Shown: positions 1-8,325, counted from the stretch's first letter. The stretch: DNA of 19,204 nucleotides from an uncultured Thermomicrobia bacterium (GCA_937968015.1 CALBSO010000107.1:1-19204); one strand, 5' to 3'. Notes: a model not told the origin generated them from the sequence alone. Numbers and translations are program-made.

Positions 1-52
1 TGCATCTCGGCTGCATCCTCATCCTGCTCCGGCAAGGTTTATGAGATGACTT

Positions 53-1447
53 CTAGTACGCTTCGAGGTAGTGTTCGATCTCCCACTGGCTGATGCACTT
101 CCGGTAATCGTGCCACTGCTGGCGCAAGGCCGCAACGTACCGCTCGTAAATGTGATCGCCAAGCGACTCTCGGATGATGGGATCGAGTTCCAACTCGATG
201 ATCGCCTCGCCGAGCGTCATCGGCAGCATGCCGACATTGCGGGAGCGCAACTCCTCATCCGAAACGCTATAGAGGCTCTCCTCGAATGGTTCAGGCAGCG
301 AGAGGTTCTGTTCGATGCCGTCCAATCCGGCAGCCAGCATCACGGCAAAGGCAAGATACGGGTTCGCGGCCGGGTCCGGACTGCGCAGTTCGATCTGCCC
401 GGCACGTTGCGGCCCGGTATCCGCCGGAACGCGGATCAGCGCCTCATGATTGACGCGCGCCCAGATCAGGAAGACCGGCGCTTCATGCCCCGGCACGAAC
501 CGGCGGTAGGAATTCACGAGCGGCGAAAGCACGGCGGACATGCCGCGCGCGTGCGCCAGTTGCCCCGCCATAAACGCCCGCGCCGTTTCGGAAAGGCCAT
601 ACGAATCGGATGCATCGGTGAAGACGCTCAGGCCGGAGTCGAGGTCATCGAGACGTTGGTGGATGTGCATCCCCGACCCATTGAGACCGGTGATCGGCTT
701 CGGCATGAAGGTGGCGTGCAGATCCCGGCGGGCCGCGACCGCCTTCATCGCGGTGCGAAACGTGATGAGACCATCCGCCGTTCGGAGCGCGCCGTCCGTC
801 GGGAAGTCAATCTCGTACTGCCCGACCGACACCTCGTGGTGGTATGCCTCGGTGCGGATGCCCATCTCGCGGATCAGCCGAACGACATCGCGCTGCACCG
901 CCGCCGCCGCTCCACCGGCGGAATCGAAATAGCCGCCGCTGTCCCCTTCCGGTGGTCGAATCTGCTCGCCGTCGCGCCGCAGCAGAAAGAATTCGACTTC
1001 CGGGGCGACCGCGTATGTGTACCCAAGCGCGCGCGCCCGCTCGAGTTGGCGCGTGAGGACGGCCCGCGGATCGCCGAGGAATGGCTCGCCGTCCGGGCGA
1101 TGCACGCCGCAGAGCAAGCGGGCCGTCATGCCACCCGCATCGGTCCAGGGCACAATGGCGAAGGTCGCGAGATCGGGGATCAAATACATGTCCCGCTCCG
1201 CGACGCGCGTCGTCCCCTCGACCGATGAGCCGTCGAACCACATGCCACGGGCAATGACGGTCGGTAACTGCTCGACGGAGATCGTGACGCTCTTCACCAT
1301 GCCGAGGATGTCAATGAACTGTAGGTCCACGAACTCGACGTTCGCCTCTTGTGCCCGGTTGAGCACCGCCGCCGGGGTCATCGCCGTCCCGCCGTGCGAG
1401 AGGTCGCTCGCGGCTTTACTCTTCACTGTCGCTTCTGTTACTGCCAT
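53..1447 (-). CDS. glnA: Type I glutamine synthetase-like enzyme
   Basis: 464 residues, full length for GSI. GSI enzymes join glutamate and ammonia using ATP as cytoplasmic dodecamers. Visible motifs are FDGSS (71-75), EVEFF (150-154), HHEVSVGQYEID (203-214), the ATP-site NGSGMHIH (256-263), the flap glutamate in PGHEAP (E322) and IELRSPDPAANPYL (352-365). The region that carries the adenylylated tyrosine in GSI-beta reads SLYSVSDEE rather than NLYDLPPEE, so adenylylation control looks unlikely. The ATG at 1447 has AGGAG 9 nt upstream; an internal ATG at residue 23 is the start most homologues would suggest, so the first 22 residues are an extension. The usual NRS(A/P) motif reads NHEA (333-336) and the usual RxExR reads QIELR (351-355), so a related gamma-glutamyl ligase activity is possible. 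It lies 71 bp downstream of a PucR-type regulator on the same strand. Confidence 0.9.
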   Translation of the reverse strand: MAVTEATVKSKAASDLSHGGTAMTPAAVLNRAQEANVEFVDLQFIDILGMVKSVTISVEQLPTVIARGMWFDGSSVEGTTRVAERDMYLIPDLATFAIVPWTDAGGMTARLLCGVHRPDGEPFLGDPRAVLTRQLERARALGYTYAVAPEVEFFLLRRDGEQIRPPEGDSGGYFDSAGGAAAAVQRDVVRLIREMGIRTEAYHHEVSVGQYEIDFPTDGALRTADGLITFRTAMKAVAARRDLHATFMPKPITGLNGSGMHIHQRLDDLDSGLSVFTDASDSYGLSETARAFMAGQLAHARGMSAVLSPLVNSYRRFVPGHEAPVFLIWARVNHEALIRVPADTGPQRAGQIELRSPDPAANPYLAFAVMLAAGLDGIEQNLSLPEPFEESLYSVSDEELRSRNVGMLPMTLGEAIIELELDPIIRESLGDHIYERYVAALRQQWHDYRKCISQWEIEHYLEAY

Positions 1448-1518
1448 ATCGCTACACTCCTATCTGAGATGCCGACCGCGACTTTGCAATCCCGTGCCAA
1501 GACCTCGTCTGCGTTCGT

Positions 1519-3159
1519 TCAATGAGCGCCACGGATGGGCGGCGCGCCCGGCATCTGCCGTACCTTCAACGCGAGATGCAGCAGTAAACGGTCATGCGGA
1601 TCGGCGAGGATACGCCCGGTCAATTCCTCGATCCGTCGGAGGCGGTAGATGAGGCTGTTGCGGTGGATGTAGAGCCGGTCGGCAATCTCCTGCATCCCCC
1701 CGCCGAGATCGAGATACGCTTCCAGTGTTTGGACGAGACCACCGCCCCGCTTCTCATCGTATGCCAACAGCCCGCCGAGTACCTCGTCCGAGAACGCGAC
1801 CAGACCATCTGATTGCCAGAGCGGATAGAGCAACCGATAAATGCCGAGATCGCCCGCCACGCCGCTGTCCACGACCGTATGTGGCACGGCGGCGGTCGCG
1901 CCGAGCCGTAGGGCGAAATATGCCTGCCGGAACCCTTGCGCGATACCGCGCCAGCCGGTATGCCGGTCGCTGATGCCGACCGCGATGCCCGTCAGACCAC
2001 TCTCCTCAGCCAGCCGCCGCCCCGCCTCGACCACTTTCCGGCGCGATGCCTCACCATCCACGACGGGGAAGAGCACGGCAATTGCGCTCACCTCGCCGAG
2101 TTCCATGACGAACGCGCGCGGCTGCCAGCCCGCGACAGCGCTTTCGAGCGCCGTACGGATGACGCCAAGCGATTCCGCGTCCGGCGGCGGCGCGGCCAGC
2201 ATCACTGCGGCGCCACGGTGGGGGTCGAGGCCGATCGCGCGGCATTCCGCCAGTGCCGCTGATTCCGTTTCCAACTTGCCGAGCAGCAGGTTCCGCAACG
2301 ACCGGTCCATCTCGGCGGGCGTCGGGCCGAGTTGCCGGATCGCGGGGGAGACCGTGCCCACACGCATCAGCGCGAAGGAGCATGCGTACGCCGTCCGCTC
2401 GGCGACCAGGCGATCAGTCTCGGTGAAGCCCGCGTGGCCCGCCGTCACGGAGAGATACCCCCGCACGCCCTCGGCGGTACGCACGGGCGTGACCAATCGC
2501 CCGTCGCCGTCAGGCGACTGCACGATCGTCGTCCGGCCATGCGTGCGAGCGGCCTGCCGGGCCAGTTCGTCCACATACCCGGGTATCGCGTTGCCTGCCA
2601 GCACGATCGGCAAACCTGCCGTGTCGGTGAGAAGCACGCCGCGCCCGGAGACTTCCGCGGCGGTCGCGAGGAGGGCGGTCAGCGCGTCCGCATTGGCGCT
2701 CATGCCCGTCAGGCGGCGGTCGAGATCGGTGGTCAGGCGGTAGAGGTCGCTGCCTCGCGTCTGGATGAGCGCATTGAGATGGCTTTCCAGCGTGGCATCT
2801 ACGGCAACGTCCGCGACGATCACCGCGATGTTCTCCTCCATCTCGCGCGATGCCAGCGGGTGATCCGGTTCGAGAACGATGGCCGACACGCCGTTCCGCC
2901 CCAGATCCGCCATCAGATTGCCGACGTAGCCCTCCACGTCTGCCCAGATCCGCCGGGGCATCAGGATCAACTCACCCCCGTGAAGCGGGCGCAACAGTGG
3001 GGGCACTGGCCGCATCGTCATCGCATACGTCACATCAACGGTCGTCGCGTCGCTGACCATCGCGCGCTCCACCTCAGCGGGCAGGCGGACGTGTAACCGA
3101 CTGTCACGTCGGCAAAGGTCACGGATCGCGAGGAACGCGGGCGTCAGCGGGGCACTCAT
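1519..3159 (-). CDS. PucR/CdaR-family transcriptional regulator
   Basis: 546 residues from the ATG. The C-terminus carries the family's helix-turn-helix at about 479-515 (LEAYLDLGGGMQEIADRL, then IHRNSLIYRLRRIEELTG), the PucR C-terminal HTH_30 type. The N-terminal 130 residues resemble the PucR-N domain (LTPAFLAIRDLCRRDSRL onwards), and a GAF-like middle part (ALTALLATAAEVSGRGVLLT) is followed by a CdaR GGDEF-like region. Such regulators often control purine, amine or sugar-acid catabolism; the ligand here is unknown. GTG at 3165 and ATG at 3159 are both possible; ATG is chosen because AGGTAGGTGAGA precedes it. It sits immediately upstream of the glutamine synthetase on the same strand, suggesting co-transcription and a nitrogen-related role. 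An inverted repeat about 115 bp upstream is a candidate autoregulatory site. Confidence 0.88.
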   Translation of the reverse strand: MSAPLTPAFLAIRDLCRRDSRLHVRLPAEVERAMVSDATTVDVTYAMTMRPVPPLLRPLHGGELILMPRRIWADVEGYVGNLMADLGRNGVSAIVLEPDHPLASREMEENIAVIVADVAVDATLESHLNALIQTRGSDLYRLTTDLDRRLTGMSANADALTALLATAAEVSGRGVLLTDTAGLPIVLAGNAIPGYVDELARQAARTHGRTTIVQSPDGDGRLVTPVRTAEGVRGYLSVTAGHAGFTETDRLVAERTAYACSFALMRVGTVSPAIRQLGPTPAEMDRSLRNLLLGKLETESAALAECRAIGLDPHRGAAVMLAAPPPDAESLGVIRTALESAVAGWQPRAFVMELGEVSAIAVLFPVVDGEASRRKVVEAGRRLAEESGLTGIAVGISDRHTGWRGIAQGFRQAYFALRLGATAAVPHTVVDSGVAGDLGIYRLLYPLWQSDGLVAFSDEVLGGLLAYDEKRGGGLVQTLEAYLDLGGGMQEIADRLYIHRNSLIYRLRRIEELTGRILADPHDRLLLHLALKVRQMPGAPPIRGAH

Positions 3160-3271
3160 TCTCACCTACCTGACATACGATTGTGTAATCGCACAGACTT
3201 TCTCGTCATCACCGAGCGACAACACAGGGAATGCCATCAATCGTAGTGTATCGCGTCTCGCAAGCCAGGCA

Positions 3272-3297
3272 CGTTGTACGGTTGCACGAATACAACG
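3272..3297. promoter_or_regulatory. Inverted repeat, candidate operator upstream of pucR
   Basis: CGTTGTA (3272-3278) and its exact complement TACAACG (3291-3297) are separated by 12 bp, about 113 bp upstream of the pucR start codon. The spacing suits a dimeric regulator. No bound protein is known and short repeats of this size can arise by chance. Confidence 0.3.
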
Positions 3298-3520
3298 CGA
3301 AACTTTCGTCGCACTGTCCATAGTACGCGCGATGCAGGCCCGATATGATGCGCGTGGAGGGATGCGCGTGGCGTGGTCGCAGCGCTGCCGCTACCGACAA
3401 ACTCGGATCTCGGCTGGGGTATGCCTCTCCCTTCCGGTGTTCACCAGTCGAACCGGATCGCCTGCTTGCGGGGTGCTGTCGTGCCTATCCACGATGGTAT
3501 GTCGCGGGCAGGCTCTTTTT

Positions 3521-3549
3521 TTGCGCTCGCCGTGCCAATTTGCTAGGAT
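3521..3549 (+). promoter_or_regulatory. Sigma-70-type promoter for mltG-aroE
   Basis: A -35 element TTGCGC (3521-3526) is separated by exactly 17 bp from a -10 TAGGAT (3544-3549). The -10 is preceded by TGC, an extended -10 TGN. Transcription would start near 3556, leaving a leader of about 65 nt before the mltG GTG start. Confidence 0.6.
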
Positions 3550-3621
3550 TCTCGCCGTGGCCGCAATGGATACCGTGCGCCGCATGTTGCTGAGGTTCGG
3601 CGTTTGGGAGGTCACGTACTC

Positions 3622-4713
3622 GTGCGTTTTCTCATCCAGGCAATCAAGATCGGCGCGATCGTCGTGCTCGCGGGCCTCGCGCTTGTCGGCGCGCGGGCTG
3701 CCTACGACTACGCGAAGAGCGGCGCCGCGCGCCCGACCGGGCAGCCCGTGCAATTTACCATTGCCAAGAATGAATCCGTCGCGTCCATTGGCACGGACTT
3801 GAAAGCCAAAGGGCTGATTTCCGATGTCAACCTCTTTCGTGTCTATGTCTTCGTCAATCAAAAGGCCAAGTACTTCCAGGAGGGCACATACACGCTCCAG
3901 AAAGGCATGTCGCTTGGGCAGATCGTTGACCGTCTTTCCGGCACAGAAGTCGCCGCGATCGCGCCCGATGAAGTGAACGTGCGCATTCCCGAGGGCGTTC
4001 GGATCGAACAGATACCGCCGATTTTACGGGATGCGGGACTTGGAGCGGCAGCGGCGGATTTCCTGACGACCGCGAAGACAGGTACATGGAACTACGATTT
4101 CCTCAAAGATCGTCCGCCAGGCGCGAGCCTCGAAGGCTTCCTCTTCCCGGACACCTATAAGTTCACCCTCGATGCGGACGCGACGACCGTCATTAAGTCC
4201 ATGCTCGATAATTTCCAGATCCGCTGGAAAACAGCGCTCGATACGCAGCCCGCGCTGGTGCGTGGCTCCGGTCCGAACGGGCTCAATGCCTATCAGGTAA
4301 TGATTGTTGCTTCGATTGTCGAACGCGAGGCCGCTTCCGACACCGACCGTGCGGACATCGCCTCCGTGTACTACAACCGTTTGAAGTTCAAGCCGCCGCT
4401 CCCGCTGCAAGCCGATCCGACCGTGCAATATGCGGTCGGCAACGAGACGCAGTGGTGGAAAAGAGACCTTACGCAGGCCGATCTCAACCGTGACAGCCCC
4501 TATAATACCTATGTGAACCCATCCAACAAGAATGGCGCATTGCCGCCGACGCCAATTTGTAGCCCAAGCCTGAAATCCATTGTCGCTGCGCTCAATCCCT
4601 CAACCACTGACTATTTCTTCTTCGTCGCGAAGAACGACGGTTCGGGCACCCACGCGTTCGCGAGGACGGACGCGGAACAAGAAGCAAACAAGCGCAAGTA
4701 TCTGACTCCGTGA
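3622..4713 (+). CDS. mltG: Endolytic murein transglycosylase MltG
   Basis: 363 residues from the GTG at 3622, chosen because GGGAGGT lies 9 nt upstream; a TTG at 3604 in the same frame has no such site. MltG is an inner-membrane enzyme that cleaves nascent glycan strands and sets their length. The N-terminus has one transmembrane helix (about residues 5-26), then a LysM-like segment (VQFTIAKNESVASIGTDLKA), then the YceG catalytic domain with SLEGFLFPDTYKF and VASIVEREA. The glutamate in SIVERE (about E234) matches the catalytic residue of the family. SPYNTYV and GALPPTPICSPSLKSIVAALNP near the C-terminus are further family signatures. Its stop codon overlaps the start of aroE, so the two are probably coupled. 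Confidence 0.95.
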   Translation: MRFLIQAIKIGAIVVLAGLALVGARAAYDYAKSGAARPTGQPVQFTIAKNESVASIGTDLKAKGLISDVNLFRVYVFVNQKAKYFQEGTYTLQKGMSLGQIVDRLSGTEVAAIAPDEVNVRIPEGVRIEQIPPILRDAGLGAAAADFLTTAKTGTWNYDFLKDRPPGASLEGFLFPDTYKFTLDADATTVIKSMLDNFQIRWKTALDTQPALVRGSGPNGLNAYQVMIVASIVEREAASDTDRADIASVYYNRLKFKPPLPLQADPTVQYAVGNETQWWKRDLTQADLNRDSPYNTYVNPSNKNGALPPTPICSPSLKSIVAALNPSTTDYFFFVAKNDGSGTHAFARTDAEQEANKRKYLTP

Positions 4714-5546
4714 TGGCGGAGAGAAAACGGGCGTTCCTCATCGGTCACCCGCTTGGTCATAGCCTCTCACCGGCATTCCATAACGCCGCGTTCCGCGCCG
4801 CCGGCATAGACGCGACGTATCGCCTCGCCGATGTGCTGCCGGACGACCTGGCTGCGACGGTTGCGCTCTTGCGCGCTCGCGAGGTGTTCGGCGCCAATGT
4901 CACGGTGCCACACAAACAGGCAGTCCTGCCGTTCCTCGATGCCCTCAGTGATGAGGCGCGCGCGCTTGGTGCAGTCAACACGATCGTCAATCATGACGGG
5001 AGGCTGACCGGACTGAATACCGATGTCCCGGGCTTCGCGGCGGACTTGCACGCGCAGGGCATTGTGATAGAAGGCCAAAAGGTCGTGATGCTCGGCGCGG
5101 GCGGCGCGGCCCGTGGGGTCGCCGCCGCGCTCGCCGGAATGGGCGTGGGCCGGCTCGTGATCGCGAATCGCACGCCGGAACATGCGGCGGCGATTGAGCA
5201 GCGCTATCCCGCGATTGCTACCGCGACGGGCGTCACACCCCACGATCTCGCTGAGGCGCTTGCCGGGAGCGTGCTCCTCATCAACGCGACATCCGTGGGG
5301 CTGCACGGCGACGAAACGCCTATCCCTGCGGAGTCGCTGAACCTCTTGCCACCGACAGCGGTTGTCTATGACCTCATCTACCGCCCGACCCACCTGCTTC
5401 GTGTCGCGGAAGAGCGGGGATTGCGCGCGGTGGACGGCCTTGGCATGCTCATCCACCAGGGCGCGCGCTCCTGGGAGGCATGGACAGGCCGCGCCGCGCC
5501 GCTCGATGCCATGTGGCGGGCTGCTCGGGAAGCGCGAGGAATGTAA
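4713..5546 (+). CDS. aroE: Shikimate dehydrogenase (NADP+)
   Basis: 277 residues, normal length. It reduces 3-dehydroshikimate to shikimate in aromatic amino acid synthesis. Visible are the substrate-binding GHPLGHSLSP (11-20), NVTVPHK with catalytic lysine K68, GLNTDVPGF with catalytic aspartate D104, the dinucleotide loop GAGGAARG (128-135), and GMLIHQGARSWEAW near the C-terminus. The ATG overlaps the mltG stop by one base (TGATG); a GTG three bases earlier (4710) is an equally coupled alternative. The mltG-aroE neighbourhood is seen in several bacterial groups. It ends 25 bp from the convergent spoVR stop, with no obvious terminator between. Confidence 0.95.
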   Translation: MAERKRAFLIGHPLGHSLSPAFHNAAFRAAGIDATYRLADVLPDDLAATVALLRAREVFGANVTVPHKQAVLPFLDALSDEARALGAVNTIVNHDGRLTGLNTDVPGFAADLHAQGIVIEGQKVVMLGAGGAARGVAAALAGMGVGRLVIANRTPEHAAAIEQRYPAIATATGVTPHDLAEALAGSVLLINATSVGLHGDETPIPAESLNLLPPTAVVYDLIYRPTHLLRVAEERGLRAVDGLGMLIHQGARSWEAWTGRAAPLDAMWRAAREARGM

Positions 5547-5571
5547 ACCGAGATTGGTGGAGCAGTCTGCG

Positions 5572-6987
5572 CTATGGCTTTCGCTGGTGACCGTCTTGCG
5601 CGTCCCACGAAAGGATGGCCTGATTGCCGCCGTTGTTTGTCTCCAGATGAACGGTGCGGCCCCAGAGTTTGCCGACGTGCTCCAGCACATGCTCCGCGTA
5701 GCCGAGGTCGAGGTCGCGCCCTTCCCAGGCATGGCGAAGATACAACTCGCGATTGCCGCGATAATCACCATCATCCACTACGATCAGCGGCTTCCCATGC
5801 GTCGTCAACTCCGTGACGAGCATATCGCGGACCTTCTCCCAATCCTTATCGGTGACGACGATATCGTCGTCTTGCTGTCCATAGATATAGAGGTCAAGAT
5901 CGTCGCAGAGTTCGCGCGTCAGGTAGTTTCGCAGCAGGGACGCATCATTCTCGATTTCCCGCACCTCGAACAATTTGGCTCGCGCGGCGGCCGGGTCTTT
6001 CCCGTCATCGGAAAAACGCCGCTCGATATCTTCGATAATCTTGTAGCCGAGGAAGTACGGGTTGATGCGTTTCGGCGACGGCTGCAAAACTCCGGCGTGC
6101 AAATCCGCGAACGCGATCACTTCATCGTCGGTGAGATCAAGTTCGCGCATGATGCGGACGTGCCAGTACGATGCCCAACCCTCATTACAGATTTTTGTCT
6201 GCATTTGTGGCAGGAAATAGAGCATCTCCATCCGAATGATCTGCACGATATCGCGCTGCCATTCCTCAAGGGCAGGCGCGTGCTCACTAATGAAGAGAAG
6301 CAGATCGCGTGCCGGATCGCCCGTTGGCCGCCCCGCGACCGGGATCAGCGAGTCAGTTTCATCTCGCTTCCACACGTCGTCGTACGGGCCATCTTTCTTT
6401 TGATCTGCCCGCCGCACCGGTTCCGGGCGGCCATCGTCGTTGTAGAGGGGGCGGCGCTTGTAGGTCGTCGCGCCCGCCTCGACGTGCTCCTGAATGGCAA
6501 GGACTGCATCGAGCACTGACTCGACCGCCTCTTTCCCATGCTCGAATTCATACTGACGCAGGCGGTTCGCGTTGACCGAGACGGATTCCAGCATCCGGCG
6601 CGAGGTGCGCGCATAGTACGCATTGTTGGCGAAATAATCCGAGTGCGCCAGGACGTGTGCGATGATCATCTTATTCTGCACAAAGCCGTTCGTATCGAGG
6701 AGGAAGGCGTAGCATGGGTTTGTATTGATAACGAGTTCGTAGATCTTCGAGAGGCCGTAGTCGTACATCGTCTTCATCTGATGGTACGCCTTGCCGTGCG
6801 TCCAGTGGGAGAAGCGGCCGGGCAGGCCGTACGCACCAAACTCGTAGAGGATAGACGACGGCACGATTTCGTAGTGCATGGGGAAGGGGCGCAGGCCCAT
6901 CTCCCATGCCACATCCCAGATGCGCTCGCAGGCATCGGAGAGTTCGTCGCGCGTGGCGATTCGTGTCGCGGAGGTTGCGAGACTCAT
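5572..6987 (-). CDS. spoVR: SpoVR family protein
   Basis: 471 residues, the usual length for SpoVR/YcgB. Characteristic stretches are AWEMGLRPFPMHYEIVP, YGLPGRFSHWTHGKAY, ELVINTNPCYAFLLDTN and KMIIAHVLAHSDYFANN near the N-terminus, and INPYFLGYKIIEDIERRF further on. Its biochemical function is unsettled: Bacillus SpoVR is needed for spore cortex formation and E. coli YcgB belongs to the YeaG-YeaH stress module. The ATG at 6987 has AAGGGG 7 nt upstream and lies 11 bp after the yhbH stop, whose TAA abuts this ribosome binding site, so translation is likely coupled. It is the last gene of prkA-yhbH-spoVR. Confidence 0.95.
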   Translation of the reverse strand: MSLATSATRIATRDELSDACERIWDVAWEMGLRPFPMHYEIVPSSILYEFGAYGLPGRFSHWTHGKAYHQMKTMYDYGLSKIYELVINTNPCYAFLLDTNGFVQNKMIIAHVLAHSDYFANNAYYARTSRRMLESVSVNANRLRQYEFEHGKEAVESVLDAVLAIQEHVEAGATTYKRRPLYNDDGRPEPVRRADQKKDGPYDDVWKRDETDSLIPVAGRPTGDPARDLLLFISEHAPALEEWQRDIVQIIRMEMLYFLPQMQTKICNEGWASYWHVRIMRELDLTDDEVIAFADLHAGVLQPSPKRINPYFLGYKIIEDIERRFSDDGKDPAAARAKLFEVREIENDASLLRNYLTRELCDDLDLYIYGQQDDDIVVTDKDWEKVRDMLVTELTTHGKPLIVVDDGDYRGNRELYLRHAWEGRDLDLGYAEHVLEHVGKLWGRTVHLETNNGGNQAILSWDAQDGHQRKP

Positions 6988-6998
6988 GCTCCCGCCCC

Positions 6999-8261
6999 TT
7001 ACGATGCCAGCGCGGCGGCGGGCAGTTCCGGCGTCGTGGGCGTCTGCGGGCCGAAGAACTTCCGCAATGCGGGATAGACATCAGCCTTCGCACCGATCAC
7101 GAGCGGCATCAGTTTCGGGTGGCTGATCTGCTCGAACGTGCTCATCAGCGTGCTGTGGTACGCGTACCGCCCCTGCCGGATTTCGCCGTAGCCGAAGAGC
7201 GCTGACTGTTCGAGCATCTGGGTCACGAGGTCCTTGCAGAGCGCGTTATCAGACGGCCAGTTGTCGCCATCGGAGAAGTGGAAGGGGTAGAGATTCCAGT
7301 CCTCGGGCCGATACCGCGTCTCGGCCAGGTCGAGCGCCAGTTGGTATGCAGACGAAACCTTCGTGCCGCCGGACTCGCCGCGCGTGAAGAACTCTTCCTC
7401 CGTCACCTCTTTCGCCTCGGTATGGTGCGCGATGAAAACGATCTCCACATTGTCGTACTTGGTGCGCAGGAAGGCGAGCATCCAATAATAGAAGGAGCGC
7501 GCGATGTATTTCTCGAACGAACCCATGCTCCCTGAGACGTCCATCATCGCCAGTACGACAGCAGCCGCCCGCCGATCGAAGGTCTCCTCCCATGTCTTAA
7601 AGCGCAAATCTTCGGGCTTGAAGTCGCCGACATACGCGTTGCCGAGCATCGCGTTGCGTCGCAGATTCTGTTTGAGCGTCTGCCGCTTGTCGAGGTTCGC
7701 GAGCGCTCCCTTGCGCCGGATGTCATTGAACCGGATCGTCGGGGAGGTGACGGATTGTAGTTTCTTCTCTTCGAGGTTCGGTAAGCCGAGGTCCTCGAAA
7801 ATGAGTGCGGTCAGTTCATCGAGCGTGAACTCCGCCTCGTAATAATCAATGCCCGGTTCTTCCCCCGCGCCCTGACCCTTGCCGGGGCCTTGCGCGGTGC
7901 CGCCCTTCTGGAGGACGTCGCCGACCTGCGTGCCGCCCTGGCCCTGCCCGACGCCCTGCTGCCCCTCGTCGCCGAAGCGGAACCGGTATTCATCGAGGGA
8001 GCGGATCGGCACCTTGATGATCTTGCGCCCATCGGTCGTCAGGATACTCTGCTCCGAGACGATGTCCGCGAGATTCTTGCGCACTGCGTCTTTGATCTTT
8101 TCGTTGTGGCGCGCCTGATCAATCGGCCCTTTGCGATGAAGCGACCAGTCGCTTTGCGACAGGCTCGGCGCGGGAGGGAGGACTGAGGAGGGAGGACTGA
8201 GGACTGAGTGCCCTGGCTGCCTTTTGGGTGGGTTGAGCGCGGAATGGGATTTGCCGTTCAC
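6999..8261 (-). CDS. yhbH: YhbH/YeaH family protein (DUF444) with vWA-like domain
   Basis: 420 residues. The family core is clear: DWSLHRKGPIDQARHNEKIK (38-57), VPIRSLDEYRFRFG (84-97), a Gly/Gln-rich linker (about 98-134), then a von Willebrand A-like domain with MIDAS motif DVSGSMGS (D241, S243, S245) and SGGTKVSSAY. YhbH works with PrkA and SpoVR in sporulation or stationary-phase stress; its exact activity is unknown. The GTG start at 8261 is supported by GGAGG 9 nt upstream. The first 37 residues are unlike the family: residues about 18-34 are encoded by a tandem 7-bp repeat (8173-8207) giving a Ser/Pro/Leu-rich stretch. It lies 64 bp downstream of prkA. Confidence 0.95.
   Translation of the reverse strand: MNGKSHSALNPPKRQPGHSVLSPPSSVLPPAPSLSQSDWSLHRKGPIDQARHNEKIKDAVRKNLADIVSEQSILTTDGRKIIKVPIRSLDEYRFRFGDEGQQGVGQGQGGTQVGDVLQKGGTAQGPGKGQGAGEEPGIDYYEAEFTLDELTALIFEDLGLPNLEEKKLQSVTSPTIRFNDIRRKGALANLDKRQTLKQNLRRNAMLGNAYVGDFKPEDLRFKTWEETFDRRAAAVVLAMMDVSGSMGSFEKYIARSFYYWMLAFLRTKYDNVEIVFIAHHTEAKEVTEEEFFTRGESGGTKVSSAYQLALDLAETRYRPEDWNLYPFHFSDGDNWPSDNALCKDLVTQMLEQSALFGYGEIRQGRYAYHSTLMSTFEQISHPKLMPLVIGAKADVYPALRKFFGPQTPTTPELPAAALAS
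8173..8207 (+). repeat. Tandem heptamer repeat inside the yhbH coding region
   Basis: Five contiguous 7-bp units read on the plus strand: GGAGGGA, GGACTGA, GGAGGGA, GGACTGA, GGACTGA. The array is 35 bp, not a multiple of three, so each unit is read in a different frame within yhbH. Heptameric short tandem repeats are known in several bacterial groups, for example cyanobacterial STRR sequences. Confidence 0.85.
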
Positions 8262-8281
8262 GGGTGATTTCCTCCAAGAAG

Positions 8282-8323
8282 GTGCTGAGTGCTGAGTACC
8301 GGGTCTCTCTCAGTCCTCAGTCC
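8282..8323. repeat. Heptamer repeats in the prkA-yhbH gap
   Basis: GTGCTGA occurs twice in tandem (8282-8295) and TCAGTCC twice in tandem (8310-8323). The latter is the exact complement of the GGACTGA units inside yhbH, giving a 16-bp perfect inverted repeat between 8193-8208 and 8309-8324 that brackets the yhbH start and its ribosome binding site. Confidence 0.85.
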
Positions 8324-8325
8324 TT

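Larger units (their letters stand above)
3160..3621. other. Intergenic region between divergent pucR and mltG
   Basis: About 460 bp without a convincing gene. It holds a 7-bp inverted repeat (3272-3278 and 3291-3297), an 11-bp direct repeat GATGCGCGTGG (3347-3357 and 3361-3371), a 6-bp hairpin TCCGGT/ACCGGA (3433-3457), a T7 run at 3516-3522 and the mltG promoter. Open frames here lack ribosome binding sites and recognisable products. No tRNA fold was found on either strand. Confidence 0.6.

Noticed and set aside
71..1228. 385-codon open frame opposite the glutamine synthetase
   Set aside because: Arg-rich antisense shadow of a conserved gene, with no ribosome binding site or family similarity.
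1483..1500. Sigma-54-like promoter upstream of the glutamine synthetase: TGGCACG followed by TTGC on the minus strand
   Set aside because: The GG and GC elements are 9 bp apart instead of the required 10, and sigma-54 is generally uncommon in the suspected phylum. A one-base deletion normally abolishes such promoters.
3405..3460. SRP RNA-like stretch on the minus strand (GTGAAC close to CCGGAAGG)
   Set aside because: The conserved CAGG before and AGCA after the CCGGAAGG tetraloop are missing and the flanks do not form the long helix.
3460..3522. Possible terminator or small RNA end: GCCTGC/GCAGGC pair before a T7 run
   Set aside because: The arms are over 40 bp apart and imperfect, no gene precedes it on that strand, and the T-run abuts the mltG -35 element.
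5362..6519. 385-codon open frame opposite aroE's end and spoVR
   Set aside because: It overlaps two well-supported genes and shows no domain; frame complementarity explains it.
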